A stretch of 44,339 nt of DNA from positions 1 to 44,339 of the forward strand of contig CACOUL010000020.1 in assembly GCA_902630355.1 (NCBI GenBank). Reading direction: 5' to 3'. This DNA is from Planctomycetaceae bacterium. Lineage in GTDB: Bacteria > Planctomycetota > Planctomycetia > Pirellulales > UBA7805. Position numbers and translations under genes: made by a program. Below are positions 29,285-37,088 of the stretch, one piece after another. Within the stretch, counting starts at the first letter, position 1. Each line of letters starts with the position of its first letter. The notes under the pieces were generated by a model. It saw only the letters and a program-made list of their open reading frames with translations, searched no databases and was not told where the DNA came from.

Positions 29285-29319
29285 GTGGCCCAGCGGTCCG
29301 TGCCACCGGGAATTTTTTT
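29285..29319 (+). terminator. Possible terminator/attenuator before rpsL
   Basis: GTGGC (29285-29289) can pair with GCCAC (29302-29306), followed by CGGGAATTTTTTT. An alternative stem, CGGT (29294-29297) with ACCG (29305-29308), shares bases with it. It is close to the T run and 33 bases upstream of the rpsL start, the layout of a leaky terminator between rpoC and the str genes. Confidence 0.4.
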
Positions 29320-29351
29320 GGGAAAACACGCGTTGAATTGACAAAAGAAAC

Positions 29352-29717
29352 ATGCCGACGATTAACCAACTGATACGCCGCAAGCGCAAGCAGCCGAAAA
29401 AGAACAGCAAGGCTCCGGTACTCGATCGCTGTCCTCAGCGAAGAGGCGTTTGCCTTCAAGTGAAGACGATGACGCCGAAGAAGCCGAATTCGGCGCTACG
29501 TAAGATTGCTCGCGTCCGGTTGTCGAATCGTAAGGAAGTGACTGTTTATATCCCTGGCGAGGGACACAATCTTCAGGAACACTCGATCGTCCTGGTGCGT
29601 GGTGGTCGTGTTCGCGACCTTCCGGGCGTTCGCTACCAGGTGATCCGTGGTGCACTCGATACCTTGGGTGTCGACGGAAGACGCCAGGCACGCAGTCGAT
29701 ACGGAACGAAAAAATAA
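29352..29717 (+). CDS. rpsL: 30S ribosomal protein S12
   Basis: S12 of 121 residues, next to the decoding centre. The N-terminus [13 protein letters not shown], the [13 protein letters not shown] loop with the streptomycin-relevant Lys, and [20 protein letters not shown] with the methylthiolated Asp region are all standard. The residues at the usual streptomycin-resistance positions are the sensitive ones. The protein ends in RSRYGTKK. The tail is about as short as in E. coli. It leads the rpsL-rpsG-fusA run. Confidence 0.98.
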   Translation: MPTINQLIRRKRKQPKKNSKAPVLDRCPQRRGVCLQVKTMTPKKPNSALRKIARVRLSNRKEVTVYIPGEGHNLQEHSIVLVRGGRVRDLPGVRYQVIRGALDTLGVDGRRQARSRYGTKK

Positions 29718-29772
29718 ATTCAATAAACTCTGAGTGATTCACGTTTTATCGCGTGGGCAACGGAAGTGACTT

Positions 29773-30243
29773 ATGGGACGAATTACTGCCAGTCGAAAGC
29801 AACTTGTGGGGGATCCGAAATTCGATTCCCTGCTGGCCAGTAAATTCATCAACGTGTTGATGTGGGATGGCAAGAAAAGTACTGCGCAACGCGTCTTTTA
29901 CGATGCACTCGATTTGGTCGGTGAGCGAATCAATGAACCGGAACCGATCGAGATTTTTGACACCGCAATCAACAACATCAAGCCGGATATCGAAGTTCGC
30001 AGCAAGCGGGTAGGCGGTGCTTCGTATCAGGTGCCGATGCAAGTCGGTCGCAATCGACAACAATCGCTGGCAATACGTTGGTTACTCATGGCGGTACGGG
30101 AAAAGAAAGGTCGACCAACCTCCCAAAAACTGGCCGACGAAATCGTTAACGCCTTTAATCGCGAAGGCGTTGCAATGACGCGACGGGAAAATGTGCATCG
30201 AATGGCTGAAGCCAATAAAGCATTCGCCCATTTTGCTTGGTAA
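29773..30243 (+). CDS. rpsG: 30S ribosomal protein S7
   Basis: S7 of 156 residues, the assembly initiator of the 30S head, binding the 3' domain of 16S rRNA. The motifs are [33 protein letters not shown], then [31 protein letters not shown] and the C-terminal [20 protein letters not shown]. The length is normal. It is followed by a terminator-like hairpin and then fusA, an arrangement that may uncouple S7 from EF-G levels. Confidence 0.98.
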   Translation: MGRITASRKQLVGDPKFDSLLASKFINVLMWDGKKSTAQRVFYDALDLVGERINEPEPIEIFDTAINNIKPDIEVRSKRVGGASYQVPMQVGRNRQQSLAIRWLLMAVREKKGRPTSQKLADEIVNAFNREGVAMTRRENVHRMAEANKAFAHFAW

Positions 30244-30259
30244 GGATTTTTCAATTGGT

Positions 30260-30293
30260 TGCCACGCTCAGAGTCTTCGGGCGTGGCATTTTT
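30260..30293 (+). terminator. Terminator/attenuator between rpsG and fusA
   Basis: TGCCACGC (30260-30267) pairs with GCGTGGCA (30281-30288), eight perfect pairs around a 13-base loop, followed directly by TTTTT. It ends about 20 bases before the fusA start codon and overlaps the upstream in-frame extension of fusA, which supports the later start. It is likely a leaky terminator that lowers or regulates fusA transcription. Confidence 0.65.
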
Positions 30294-30312
30294 ATGCGCC
30301 GACGATAAAAGC

Positions 30313-32382
30313 ATGGCTCGCGAACTAGAAAACATTCGAAACATCGGCATCATTGCGCACATCGATGCGGGAAAAACAACACTCACCGAGAGAATGCTTT
30401 TCTATGCGGGCGCAACCCATCGGATGGGCGAAGTCGACAAGGGTACGACCAAGACCGACTTCGACGAAGAGGAACAGCAACGCGGCATCACGATCTATGC
30501 CGCATGTATCACTTTCGATTGGGATCGCATAACGATCAACTTGATCGATACCCCGGGGCACGTCGATTTTACTGCTGAGGTCGAACGGAGCCTCCGCGTG
30601 CTCGATGGAGGGGTCGTCGTCTTCAGCGCACGGGAAGGGGTAGAGGCCCAGAGCGAGACGGTTTGGCGGCAAGCCAATAAATACGGAGTGCCACGAATTG
30701 CGTTTATCAACAAGATGGACCGCGAGGGCGCAAACTTTGAAGCGGTGCTTTCAGAAATCCGCAAAAGACTCGGAGCGAATCCGGTGCCGCTGCAGATACC
30801 GGTCGGGGCAGGCCCTCCCCACGTGCCCGAGGCATTTCGCGGCGTCATCGACCTGCTGAAGATGAAAATGCTTGACTTCACCGACGACAGCGATGGCGCT
30901 GAAATCGTCGAGCGTGACATTCCAGACGACTGCATCGATGCGGCCCGCCAAGCCCGCAACGCGATGCTGGAGCAACTGTACGACTACAGTAACAAACTCA
31001 TGGAGTTGGCGCTCGAAGAGGAAGAAATCCCGGTGGAGCTTTTGCATTCGGTGATTCGCGAAGCGACGCTTCATCAGTTGATTACCCCCGTGTTGTGCGG
31101 CTCTGCTCTAGATCGGATTGGAGTCCAGCCGGTCTTGGACGCGGTGGCAAATTATTTACCCAGCCCGAAGGATTTGCCCGCAATCACCGGTGTGAATCCG
31201 CGACACGGGGACCAGAAAGAGGAACGTCATGCGAGTTCAGATGAACCATTCTGCGGGCTGGTGTTCAAGGTCGAGGCGGAGAAAACGGGTGACCTTGCTT
31301 ATGTGAGAGTTTACTCGGGTACGCTTGAGGCAGGTACACGCGTCTACAATCCGGGAAAAGACAAAAAAGAAAATGTGCCCCAACTTTGGCAAGTCAAACC
31401 GGGAGGAAAGGGCCAGCAGGTAGAGCGGGTCGAGGCGGGAGATATCGTTGGTGTCATTGGACTGCGTCACTCGATCACCGGTGATACAATCTGCCAATCG
31501 CAGCATCCCATTCTGCTAGAAACGATTGAATTTCCCGATACGGTCATTTCGATGGCCATCGAACCAGAAACTTCCACTGAGCGAAAGAAATTATCCGATG
31601 CGCTTGATTTAATGAAGCGACAAGATCCCACATTTCGCGCAGAAGAAAATGAGGAGACGGGGCAAACGCTCATCAGCGGAATGGGAGAACTTCACCTGGA
31701 GGTTATCAAGCATCGCCTCCTTCGCGACTTCAAGTTAGATGTCAAAGTGCACAATCCTCGCGTAAGCTACCGAGAAACCGTTCGTCGGGCGGCAGATGTC
31801 ACAGGTAGCTGCCAGCGACAAATTGCAGGAAGTTCGACGTTCGCGGGAATCGACCTCCGTATGGAACCGGCGACAACTGGCCCGAGCCGGGTAAGTATTC
31901 AGGCCGGCGATACACTTCCTCCTGAATATCTGCAGCCTGTTCTTGAGGAATTAAACGCGCGGGTCGAGGGAGGCGGGCTTTATGGTTACCCGCTCACGCA
32001 GGTCATTGCCACGGTGACTGCCGGCAAAGTGCACGAGACCGATTCGAATGAGGTAGCATTTCGGGTCGCTGCCAACGATGCCTTTGACCGAGGACTTCAG
32101 CAGGCAGGTATCGTATTGCTGGAACCGATCATGCGGCTACAAATCAATACACCGGAAGAGCACCTGGGTGACATCATCAGCAGCCTGCAACAGAAGCGGG
32201 CCGTTATTCATTCCACGGAGACGCGGGGGCAGGGGTCGGTGGTCGATGCAGAAGCACCACTAGCCAATCTTTTCGGATTTGCCGGTGAGTTGCGAAGTTT
32301 AAGCCAAGGACGCGCCAGTTGCTCGCTCGAACCGGCGGCCTATGGCGCGGCACCTGATGAGGTGCTAAAGGCCTTCGTCTAA
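30313..32382 (+). CDS. fusA: Elongation factor G, divergent (spd-type suspected)
   Basis: EF-G of 689 residues, the translocase GTPase, which also recycles ribosomes with RRF. The start is ATG at 30313 (MARELENIRNIGIIAHIDAGK). An open frame to 30259 would encode residues across the terminator hairpin and is rejected. G1 AHIDAGKTT, G3 DTPGH and G4 NKMD are intact. Switch I reads GTTKTDFDEEEQQRGITI, unlike the common GAATMDWMEQEQERGITI. Domain IV has EGGGLYGYPLTQV at the loop, and domain V ends in GRASCSLEPAAYGAAP. These differences fit the separate EF-G lineages described for spirochaetes, planctomycetes and deltaproteobacteria (spdEFG). No clear Shine-Dalgarno is seen. Confidence 0.93.
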   Translation: MARELENIRNIGIIAHIDAGKTTLTERMLFYAGATHRMGEVDKGTTKTDFDEEEQQRGITIYAACITFDWDRITINLIDTPGHVDFTAEVERSLRVLDGGVVVFSAREGVEAQSETVWRQANKYGVPRIAFINKMDREGANFEAVLSEIRKRLGANPVPLQIPVGAGPPHVPEAFRGVIDLLKMKMLDFTDDSDGAEIVERDIPDDCIDAARQARNAMLEQLYDYSNKLMELALEEEEIPVELLHSVIREATLHQLITPVLCGSALDRIGVQPVLDAVANYLPSPKDLPAITGVNPRHGDQKEERHASSDEPFCGLVFKVEAEKTGDLAYVRVYSGTLEAGTRVYNPGKDKKENVPQLWQVKPGGKGQQVERVEAGDIVGVIGLRHSITGDTICQSQHPILLETIEFPDTVISMAIEPETSTERKKLSDALDLMKRQDPTFRAEENEETGQTLISGMGELHLEVIKHRLLRDFKLDVKVHNPRVSYRETVRRAADVTGSCQRQIAGSSTFAGIDLRMEPATTGPSRVSIQAGDTLPPEYLQPVLEELNARVEGGGLYGYPLTQVIATVTAGKVHETDSNEVAFRVAANDAFDRGLQQAGIVLLEPIMRLQINTPEEHLGDIISSLQQKRAVIHSTETRGQGSVVDAEAPLANLFGFAGELRSLSQGRASCSLEPAAYGAAPDEVLKAFV

Positions 32383-32386
32383 AAAA

Positions 32387-32421
32387 GTCGGGCCTGGCCC
32401 TCCCATCGGAAGACCAGGCCC
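32387..32421 (-). terminator. Intrinsic terminator for the minus-strand msrB transcript
   Basis: GGGCCTGG (32390-32397) pairs with CCAGGCCC (32414-32421) around 16 bases. Read on the minus strand, it is followed by GAC and TTTTTT (complement of 32381-32386), so it is a good terminator for transcripts coming from msrB. In the plus direction no T tract follows, but the stem could still trim the fusA mRNA end. It begins just after the fusA stop. Confidence 0.65.
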
Positions 32422-32433
32422 TCAGAATCAGAA

Positions 32434-32454
32434 CAGGATCGAAAAGCGATCCTG
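32434..32454. repeat. Perfect hairpin (second of three)
   Basis: CAGGATCG (32434-32441) and CGATCCTG (32447-32454), eight perfect pairs with an AAAAG loop. It lies between the terminator stem and the larger inverted repeat at 32461-32510, with no T tract on either strand. Its role is unknown; it may mark an RNA processing site. Confidence 0.55.
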
Positions 32455-32460
32455 CGAGAT

Positions 32461-32510
32461 GGTGGCTGCATATTGCGGCAGCCCGCCGGCTGCTAACAGC
32501 CGCAGCCACC
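32461..32510. repeat. Complex inverted repeat with alternative folds
   Basis: GGTGGCTGC (32461-32469) pairs perfectly with GCAGCCACC (32502-32510). Inside are two alternative inner stems: TGCGGC (32474-32479) with GCCGCA (32499-32504), and GCAGCC (32478-32483) with GGCTGC (32488-32493). The outer and first inner stems share bases, so the RNA could switch between folds. On the minus strand it covers the end of the tiny reading frame at 32493-32537. Confidence 0.5.
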
Positions 32511-32537
32511 CCGCTGGTTAGTTTTATTCGATATCAA
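32493..32537 (-). CDS. Possible 14-residue peptide ending in Cys (TTG start)
   Basis: The reading frame gives MISNKTNQRGGCGC. Its TTG start is preceded seven bases earlier by AGAAAGGAGGTGG, one of the best Shine-Dalgarno sequences in the window. Its last codons (Gly-Gly-Cys-Gly-Cys) and the TAG stop lie in the inverted repeat at 32461-32510, which is followed on this strand by two more hairpins and an intrinsic terminator. It overlaps the stop of the candidate at 32524-32679. I know no family for it. Because nothing follows it on this strand except the terminator, it is not an attenuator leader peptide. It could be a functional micropeptide, a precursor, or chance. Confidence 0.3.
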   Translation of the reverse strand: MISNKTNQRGGCGC

Positions 32538-32679
32538 GTGACCACCTCCTTTCTACAGGGTTCTCCCTGTGGCACCGAAAGTACCAGCATTCGGTCCACA
32601 AGGCCGCTAGCCCATCGCGCTGCGTGTACGCGATCCACACCGCCATCATGATGGAAACGGAATAAAGATACCAGGGCAT
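32524..32679 (-). CDS. Possible small single-span membrane protein (51 residues)
   Basis: Starts MPWYLYSVSIMMAVWIAY, a clear hydrophobic helix, followed by a soluble tail with three Trp, two Cys and an Arg/Glu-rich end. It lies on the minus strand 106 bases after the msrB stop and before a terminator, so it would be in the msrB transcript. The frame extends upstream to 32739, but the ATG at 32679 is the first with a membrane helix at its N-terminus. No good ribosome-binding site is seen at this ATG. No family is recognised; it may be real, or only a frame that happens to be open. Confidence 0.35.
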   Translation of the reverse strand: MPWYLYSVSIMMAVWIAYTQRDGLAALWTECWYFRCHRENPVERRWSLDIE

Positions 32680-32784
32680 TATTTTACCCCGCATCGGGCA
32701 GTAGACTCTGGGGCAAATCGAACAGCCCCTCAGGATCACTCAGGCAGACGGAACACCCCCCATCACAGAATCGAGACAAGCCCC

Positions 32785-33375
32785 CTACTTCGAGGAGTCG
32801 GTCGCCTTATCCTTTTTTTCTTTCTTCGAGATCACCGGCGGCAGGGGATCGCCTTTGGGAATCAACGCCATCGATACCGAATTGACGCAATGTCGCGTGT
32901 TTTTTGGCGTCATTCTCTCGCCTAAAAAAACGTGTCCCAAATGGCCGCCGCAGTTGGTACACACAATTTCAGTCCTGAAACCATCGATGTCCGGCAAGCG
33001 GGTGACAGCCCCGGGTATTTCATCGTCGAACGCAGGCCATCCACAATTGCTATGGAATTTATGAGTGGAAAGGTACAGTGGCGCGTTGCAGCGTCGACAG
33101 ATATAGGTCCCCGCATCCTCCGTGTTGGTGTACTTCCCGACAAAGGGCCGCTCCGTACCCTTATTCAAAAGCACATACTTCTCAAAATCGGTCAGCTTGT
33201 TGTATCGCGTACTCTTCTCGGAGGGCACGGTAGATTCCTTTGTTTCACGTTTACTGTTTTTAGAGTCACGACGACTTTGATCGACATCGTCCGCAAACGA
33301 AGTCGGCAAAGTCGCCGGATGGTCGACACATCCCAAGATGCAGAAAAGGCCCAATAGATACAGCAGACATCGCAT
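32785..33375 (-). CDS. msrB: Peptide methionine-R-sulfoxide reductase MsrB, lipoprotein
   Basis: MsrB of 196 residues with an export signal and lipobox ([16 protein letters not shown], Cys16), then a charged linker (residues 17-55). It should be anchored to a membrane on the outside of the cytoplasm. The domain starts at [16 protein letters not shown]. It keeps both zinc pairs (CRRC and CTNC), CGWPAF, GHLGHVF, and the catalytic Cys in RHCVNSVSM (usual form RYCINS). The C-terminus is Lys-rich. ATG at 33375 is chosen over the open frame to 33426 because GGAGGAG lies just upstream and the signal peptide begins there. It would repair oxidised Met in exported proteins. Confidence 0.93.
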   Translation of the reverse strand: MRCLLYLLGLFCILGCVDHPATLPTSFADDVDQSRRDSKNSKRETKESTVPSEKSTRYNKLTDFEKYVLLNKGTERPFVGKYTNTEDAGTYICRRCNAPLYLSTHKFHSNCGWPAFDDEIPGAVTRLPDIDGFRTEIVCTNCGGHLGHVFLGERMTPKNTRHCVNSVSMALIPKGDPLPPVISKKEKKDKATDSSK

Positions 33376-33510
33376 GGCAACTCCTCCGATGCGGCATATT
33401 GAACAATTCATTGCTGGAACCCTCACCCTCTATTTTAGCAGGTGGTACCCAGAGAGCGGATACCTCCTTTAGGGTACGCAGTGAATTTCCGCATGCAAAA
33501 CATCGTCGTG

Positions 33511-34704
33511 CTAGAGCCCTTTGGTTAAAATCTCGTCCAATGGTTCGGCTGGTTGGCCGGACACCACTTTTTCGTGGAGTTGCTCGATCGCTCCGACAAC
33601 CTCCGCACAACGTTCTGCCAGATCGTTCACCTCCCAAAGATCATCGGGCTTAAAGTAGAGTTCTCTCGTTTTTTTCTTCCCTACCTGCGCGCGAAGAAAC
33701 CAAGCGGGCGTACGGACCGACCAGTTGCCGTTTTGATGCGTCGACAGGACAGTCGACCGCGGAGGAACGGAAGGAAAAAAATCCGACACTGGGTCTTTTT
33801 GCTGTGTCTCCCTCGCACACCACGTCGCCACCGCCTTCAAGAGATCATCCGGTTGCAAAAGGCGCTGCACACGATTCGCATGCTGACCTCCTGGGAGACG
33901 AACCAAACAGGGCAATTGGAGTAGTTCTCGATAAAGATCGCCATCTGCATCCACGGCCAGCCCGTGTCCCACGCTGCGATGCTCTCCAAGTGGGTATCCG
34001 CGACATCCCATCACCAGCAACACCGCGTGCTGGAAAATCGGATGTTGATCGATAATTTCAAGTAGCCCACCGAGGCACTGATCCCACAGGGCCACCTCGG
34101 CAGCGTATGCCTGAGCCCATCCTAAGAGTTCGTCCGGATCGATCTTTTCCGATTGGTAAAAGTGCGGCGCTCGCTGAGAGGTCGGGGGAGGGGGATCGTC
34201 TTCGGCGGCATACCATTCTCGCATGGCATACGGAGCATCCCAGGTTTCTGCCAGACACCTCGTATGCAACCAGACCAACGCGGGATCCTCAATCCCGATC
34301 AGGATGTCGGCAGCCCGCGAAAAGAAATTTTCTGTCTCCGTTCTCTGAATATCGCCCGATTGATTGTCTGAACGGGGATCGATAAAGCAACTGCGTGTAA
34401 ATCGATTTCCTATTGATTCCACCTCCGCATCGTCCGTAATCAAAAGAGATGCGGAACCTCGGTCGGAAAATATTTCTGCGATGTGGCCCGATTGTTCAGG
34501 CTCGTGATCGGACTGCCAGATCGAACGATAAAAATCTCCGAGCAGCGGAGAGGTGAGCAGCATTTGATCTGCAACAAGCGCAGAGGACGCCAGTCGGTCA
34601 AAACTCGGCGTGCCCACCCAGCAGTTTCCATAGGCTCCCAGCATCCCCGCACTCAATCGATCGGTCACAAGGCAAATGGCGGTCGGGGCCGATGGGGCAT
34701 GCAT
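33511..34704 (-). CDS. Sulfatase-fold protein lacking the catalytic site
   Basis: A 397-residue member of the alkaline-phosphatase/sulfatase superfamily. The N-terminus ICLVTDRLSAGMLGAYGN, then WVGTPSFDRLASSAL, aligns with the sulfatase start (DDL-x-YGN-TPNLDRLA). Later parts also match: YAAEVALWDQCLGGLLEIID, GCRGYPLGEHRSVGHG for SDHG-LGEH, and DLWEVNDLAERC at the end. But the C/S-x-P-S-R motif that makes formylglycine is absent (MLLTSPLLGDFYRS there instead), and the metal ligands of DD and SDHG are altered. It has no signal peptide, so it is probably cytoplasmic and without sulfatase activity. The start at 34704 fits the GAGGG six bases upstream. It begins 12 bases after tkt. Confidence 0.75.
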   Translation of the reverse strand: MHAPSAPTAICLVTDRLSAGMLGAYGNCWVGTPSFDRLASSALVADQMLLTSPLLGDFYRSIWQSDHEPEQSGHIAEIFSDRGSASLLITDDAEVESIGNRFTRSCFIDPRSDNQSGDIQRTETENFFSRAADILIGIEDPALVWLHTRCLAETWDAPYAMREWYAAEDDPPPPTSQRAPHFYQSEKIDPDELLGWAQAYAAEVALWDQCLGGLLEIIDQHPIFQHAVLLVMGCRGYPLGEHRSVGHGLAVDADGDLYRELLQLPCLVRLPGGQHANRVQRLLQPDDLLKAVATWCARETQQKDPVSDFFPSVPPRSTVLSTHQNGNWSVRTPAWFLRAQVGKKKTRELYFKPDDLWEVNDLAERCAEVVGAIEQLHEKVVSGQPAEPLDEILTKGL

Positions 34705-34716
34705 GGGCATCCCTCG

Positions 34717-36780
34717 TCAGGGCTTTTCCGCAAGTAAGTCTTTTGCCTCGGCGACCACGCAGTCGACCGTGATGCCGAACTCCTCGTAGAGTCGCTGATA
34801 AGGAGCAGAGGCTCCATAATCGGTCATTCCAACGAAACGTCCGGTTGCACCGAGATACTTTTCCCAACCCTGACTCACGGCAGCCTCTACGGCCACACGC
34901 GAGACAACCTGCGGAGGCAAAACTTTATCACGGTAGTCCTCATCTTGCGCATCGAACAATTCCCAGCACGGCAAACTGACCAAACGTGCAGCGACACCGT
35001 CGGCTACCAACTGCTGCCATGCCTCGAGTGCAATGGCCAATTCACTCCCGGTCCCGAGCAAAATAATTTCGGGAGTCCCATCACAGTCAGCCAGGACATA
35101 GCCCCCCCGCCGCGTTTCGGTTGCCGAACCATGCGAAGTCCGATCAAGCGTCGGCAGCGCCTGTCGCGTCAGCACCATCGCAGTCGGCATTGTCGCATCG
35201 GACAACACGGCCCGATAAGCCTCTGCCACCTCATTGGCGTCTCCAGGACGAAACACCCGCAAACCGGGCATTGCCCGCAAGGCGCTGAGGTGTTCGACAG
35301 GTTGGTGCGTGGGGCCATCCTCGCCCAATCCAATCGAATCGTGTGTGAGAACATAGATGACCGGCAACTTCATCAGCGCAGATAAACGAACCGATGGGCG
35401 CATGTAATCCGAGAAAACAAAGAAGGTGCCCCCATACGGAAGCAGACCGCTGAGCGCCATCCCATTACACGCCGCGGCCATTCCATGCTCGCGAATACCA
35501 AAGTGAAAATTTCGATTCCCATAGGAATCGGGCTCAAAATCTCCATCCTCTGCTAAGTGAGTCATCGTCGATGGGGCCAGGTCAGCCGAACCCCCGAGAA
35601 ACCAAGGGATCTTCTTCGCCAGCCCATTGAGCACTTTGCCGGAAGAAACCCGTGTGGCCAGACCTTTTTCATCCGCTTCAAACTGCGGAATTTCAGCGTC
35701 CCACCCATCCGGTAATGCACCCGCTTGCATCGCCTTCCACTGAACAAAAAGTTCAGGATATTCGGCAGCATAGGCATCCAATTTTTCGAGCCACACCTTG
35801 TGTTCGCTCTCGCCCCGCGAGCGGATGCCCTGGGCAAAGTGTTCTAACACCTCTTCCGGAACGAGAAACTGCGCGTCTGCTGGCCACCCGTAGGCCTCTT
35901 TCGTCAACCGCACTTCCTCTTCACCGAGCGGCGCACCGTGGGCACTATGATCGTTGGCCTTATTCGGCGAACCGTAGCCGATCACGCTTCGCACGACAAT
36001 CAGGGTGGGGCCCTGATCATTTTCCTTGAAAAACTGCAAGGCATTATTTAGCGCCTTGAGATCATTTGCGTCGTCGACGTGCCTTACCTGCCAACCAAGC
36101 GATTCAAAGCGGGCGGCAACATCCTCGTTGAACGCGAGCGATGTATTTCCTTCGATAGTGATGTGGTTATCGTCGTAGATCCAGCAAAGGTTGGAAAGCT
36201 TCAGATGCCCAGCGAGCGAGGCTGCTTCCTGGCTTACCCCCTCCATCAGGTCACCATCGCTGCAGAGTGCATACGTATCGTTACCAAAGAGTTCGAATCC
36301 CGGTTTATTGAAATGTGCCTCACACCATTTCGCGGCAATCGCCATACCCACGCTCGTGCCGATCCCCTGCCCCAGAGGGCCGGTTGTCGTCTCAATTCCA
36401 CTTGCGTGACGATACTCCGGATGTCCCGCACAAGGACTGCCCCACTGACGAAATTGGCGTATCTGATCGAGCGTAATTGCCTTCCTGCCCACCGTAACGC
36501 CCTCGGAATCAACCTGCTCGACCCCCGCCAGATGAATCAGGGCGTAAAGCAGCATCGATGCGTGACCACAACTCAGCACAAAGCGATCCCGTACCGGCCA
36601 GAGTGGCGATTGGGGATCGTATTTCAACCAATCGTTCCACAGAACGTACCCGACCGGTGCCAGCGCCATCGGGGTGCCCGGATGACCACTTTTGGCCGCC
36701 TGCACGGCATCCATCGACAGCGTGCGAATCGTATTGATACAAAGTTGTTCGATGCTTTGATCGATCGAGAGCGCCGACAT
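34717..36780 (-). CDS. tkt: Transketolase
   Basis: Transketolase of 687 residues, a thiamine-diphosphate enzyme of the pentose phosphate pathway that moves two-carbon units between sugar phosphates. The motifs are VQAAKSGHPGTPMALAP, TGPLGQGIGTSVGMA, LCSDGDLMEGVSQEA (ThDP/Mg site), DDNHITIEGNTSLAF, IREHGMAAACNGMA and DSIGLGEDGPTHQPVEHLSA. Length fits the bacterial form. ATG at 36780 is preferred to the open frame from 36837 because the first 19 residues have no homology character and AAGGAA lies upstream of 36780. It leads a minus-strand run that includes the sulfatase-like gene and msrB. Confidence 0.97.
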   Translation of the reverse strand: MSALSIDQSIEQLCINTIRTLSMDAVQAAKSGHPGTPMALAPVGYVLWNDWLKYDPQSPLWPVRDRFVLSCGHASMLLYALIHLAGVEQVDSEGVTVGRKAITLDQIRQFRQWGSPCAGHPEYRHASGIETTTGPLGQGIGTSVGMAIAAKWCEAHFNKPGFELFGNDTYALCSDGDLMEGVSQEAASLAGHLKLSNLCWIYDDNHITIEGNTSLAFNEDVAARFESLGWQVRHVDDANDLKALNNALQFFKENDQGPTLIVVRSVIGYGSPNKANDHSAHGAPLGEEEVRLTKEAYGWPADAQFLVPEEVLEHFAQGIRSRGESEHKVWLEKLDAYAAEYPELFVQWKAMQAGALPDGWDAEIPQFEADEKGLATRVSSGKVLNGLAKKIPWFLGGSADLAPSTMTHLAEDGDFEPDSYGNRNFHFGIREHGMAAACNGMALSGLLPYGGTFFVFSDYMRPSVRLSALMKLPVIYVLTHDSIGLGEDGPTHQPVEHLSALRAMPGLRVFRPGDANEVAEAYRAVLSDATMPTAMVLTRQALPTLDRTSHGSATETRRGGYVLADCDGTPEIILLGTGSELAIALEAWQQLVADGVAARLVSLPCWELFDAQDEDYRDKVLPPQVVSRVAVEAAVSQGWEKYLGATGRFVGMTDYGASAPYQRLYEEFGITVDCVVAEAKDLLAEKP

Positions 36781-37088
36781 GTGACGATTTCCTTGGCGGT
36801 GATATGTGCTGTGGGTTCGGGAAACGCGGCTTGTCATCCGGTGGATGCAAAGAGAGCAACCATTGCCAACTCGCTCGATCCGGCCTGTAGTCCGAAAAAA
36901 TGGGTTATTCCGAGGGCAAATTTTAATCTTTCTCAGCGCGGACCGTCAATGAGACCAAACGATGATAAAAAATCGGCGGCGGCAGTCGACCGATAATAAC
37001 GCCTTGCCTGAAGGCAATTTGGTGAATTTCCTTTTCCTCTGGTCGCTCATCTGTACAGGGTGCATTTTTTTAGGTAAGCACACTGTTC
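36781..37088. other. Divergent intergenic region, tkt and nucleotidyltransferase
   Basis: About 310 bases holding the upstream regions of two divergent genes. No coding frame is supported. One short stem is seen, TTGCC (37004-37008) with GGCAA (37013-37017). AT-rich patches at about 36890-36930 and 36955-37000 may be promoters, but no clear -35/-10 pair was found. Confidence 0.45.

Noticed and set aside
30259-30312. Upstream extension of fusA (18 residues)
   Set aside because: It would translate through the terminator hairpin and adds non-homologous residues. The normal EF-G start is at 30313.
32400-32495. Read-through of the TAG of the tiny frame into QPAGCRNMQPP and beyond
   Set aside because: The downstream frame contains Cys and Pro residues, but nothing suggests stop-codon recoding, and the region is explained by RNA hairpins.
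36079-36996. 305-codon frame antisense to the tkt start
   Set aside because: It mirrors conserved transketolase codons and shows no protein signature of its own.
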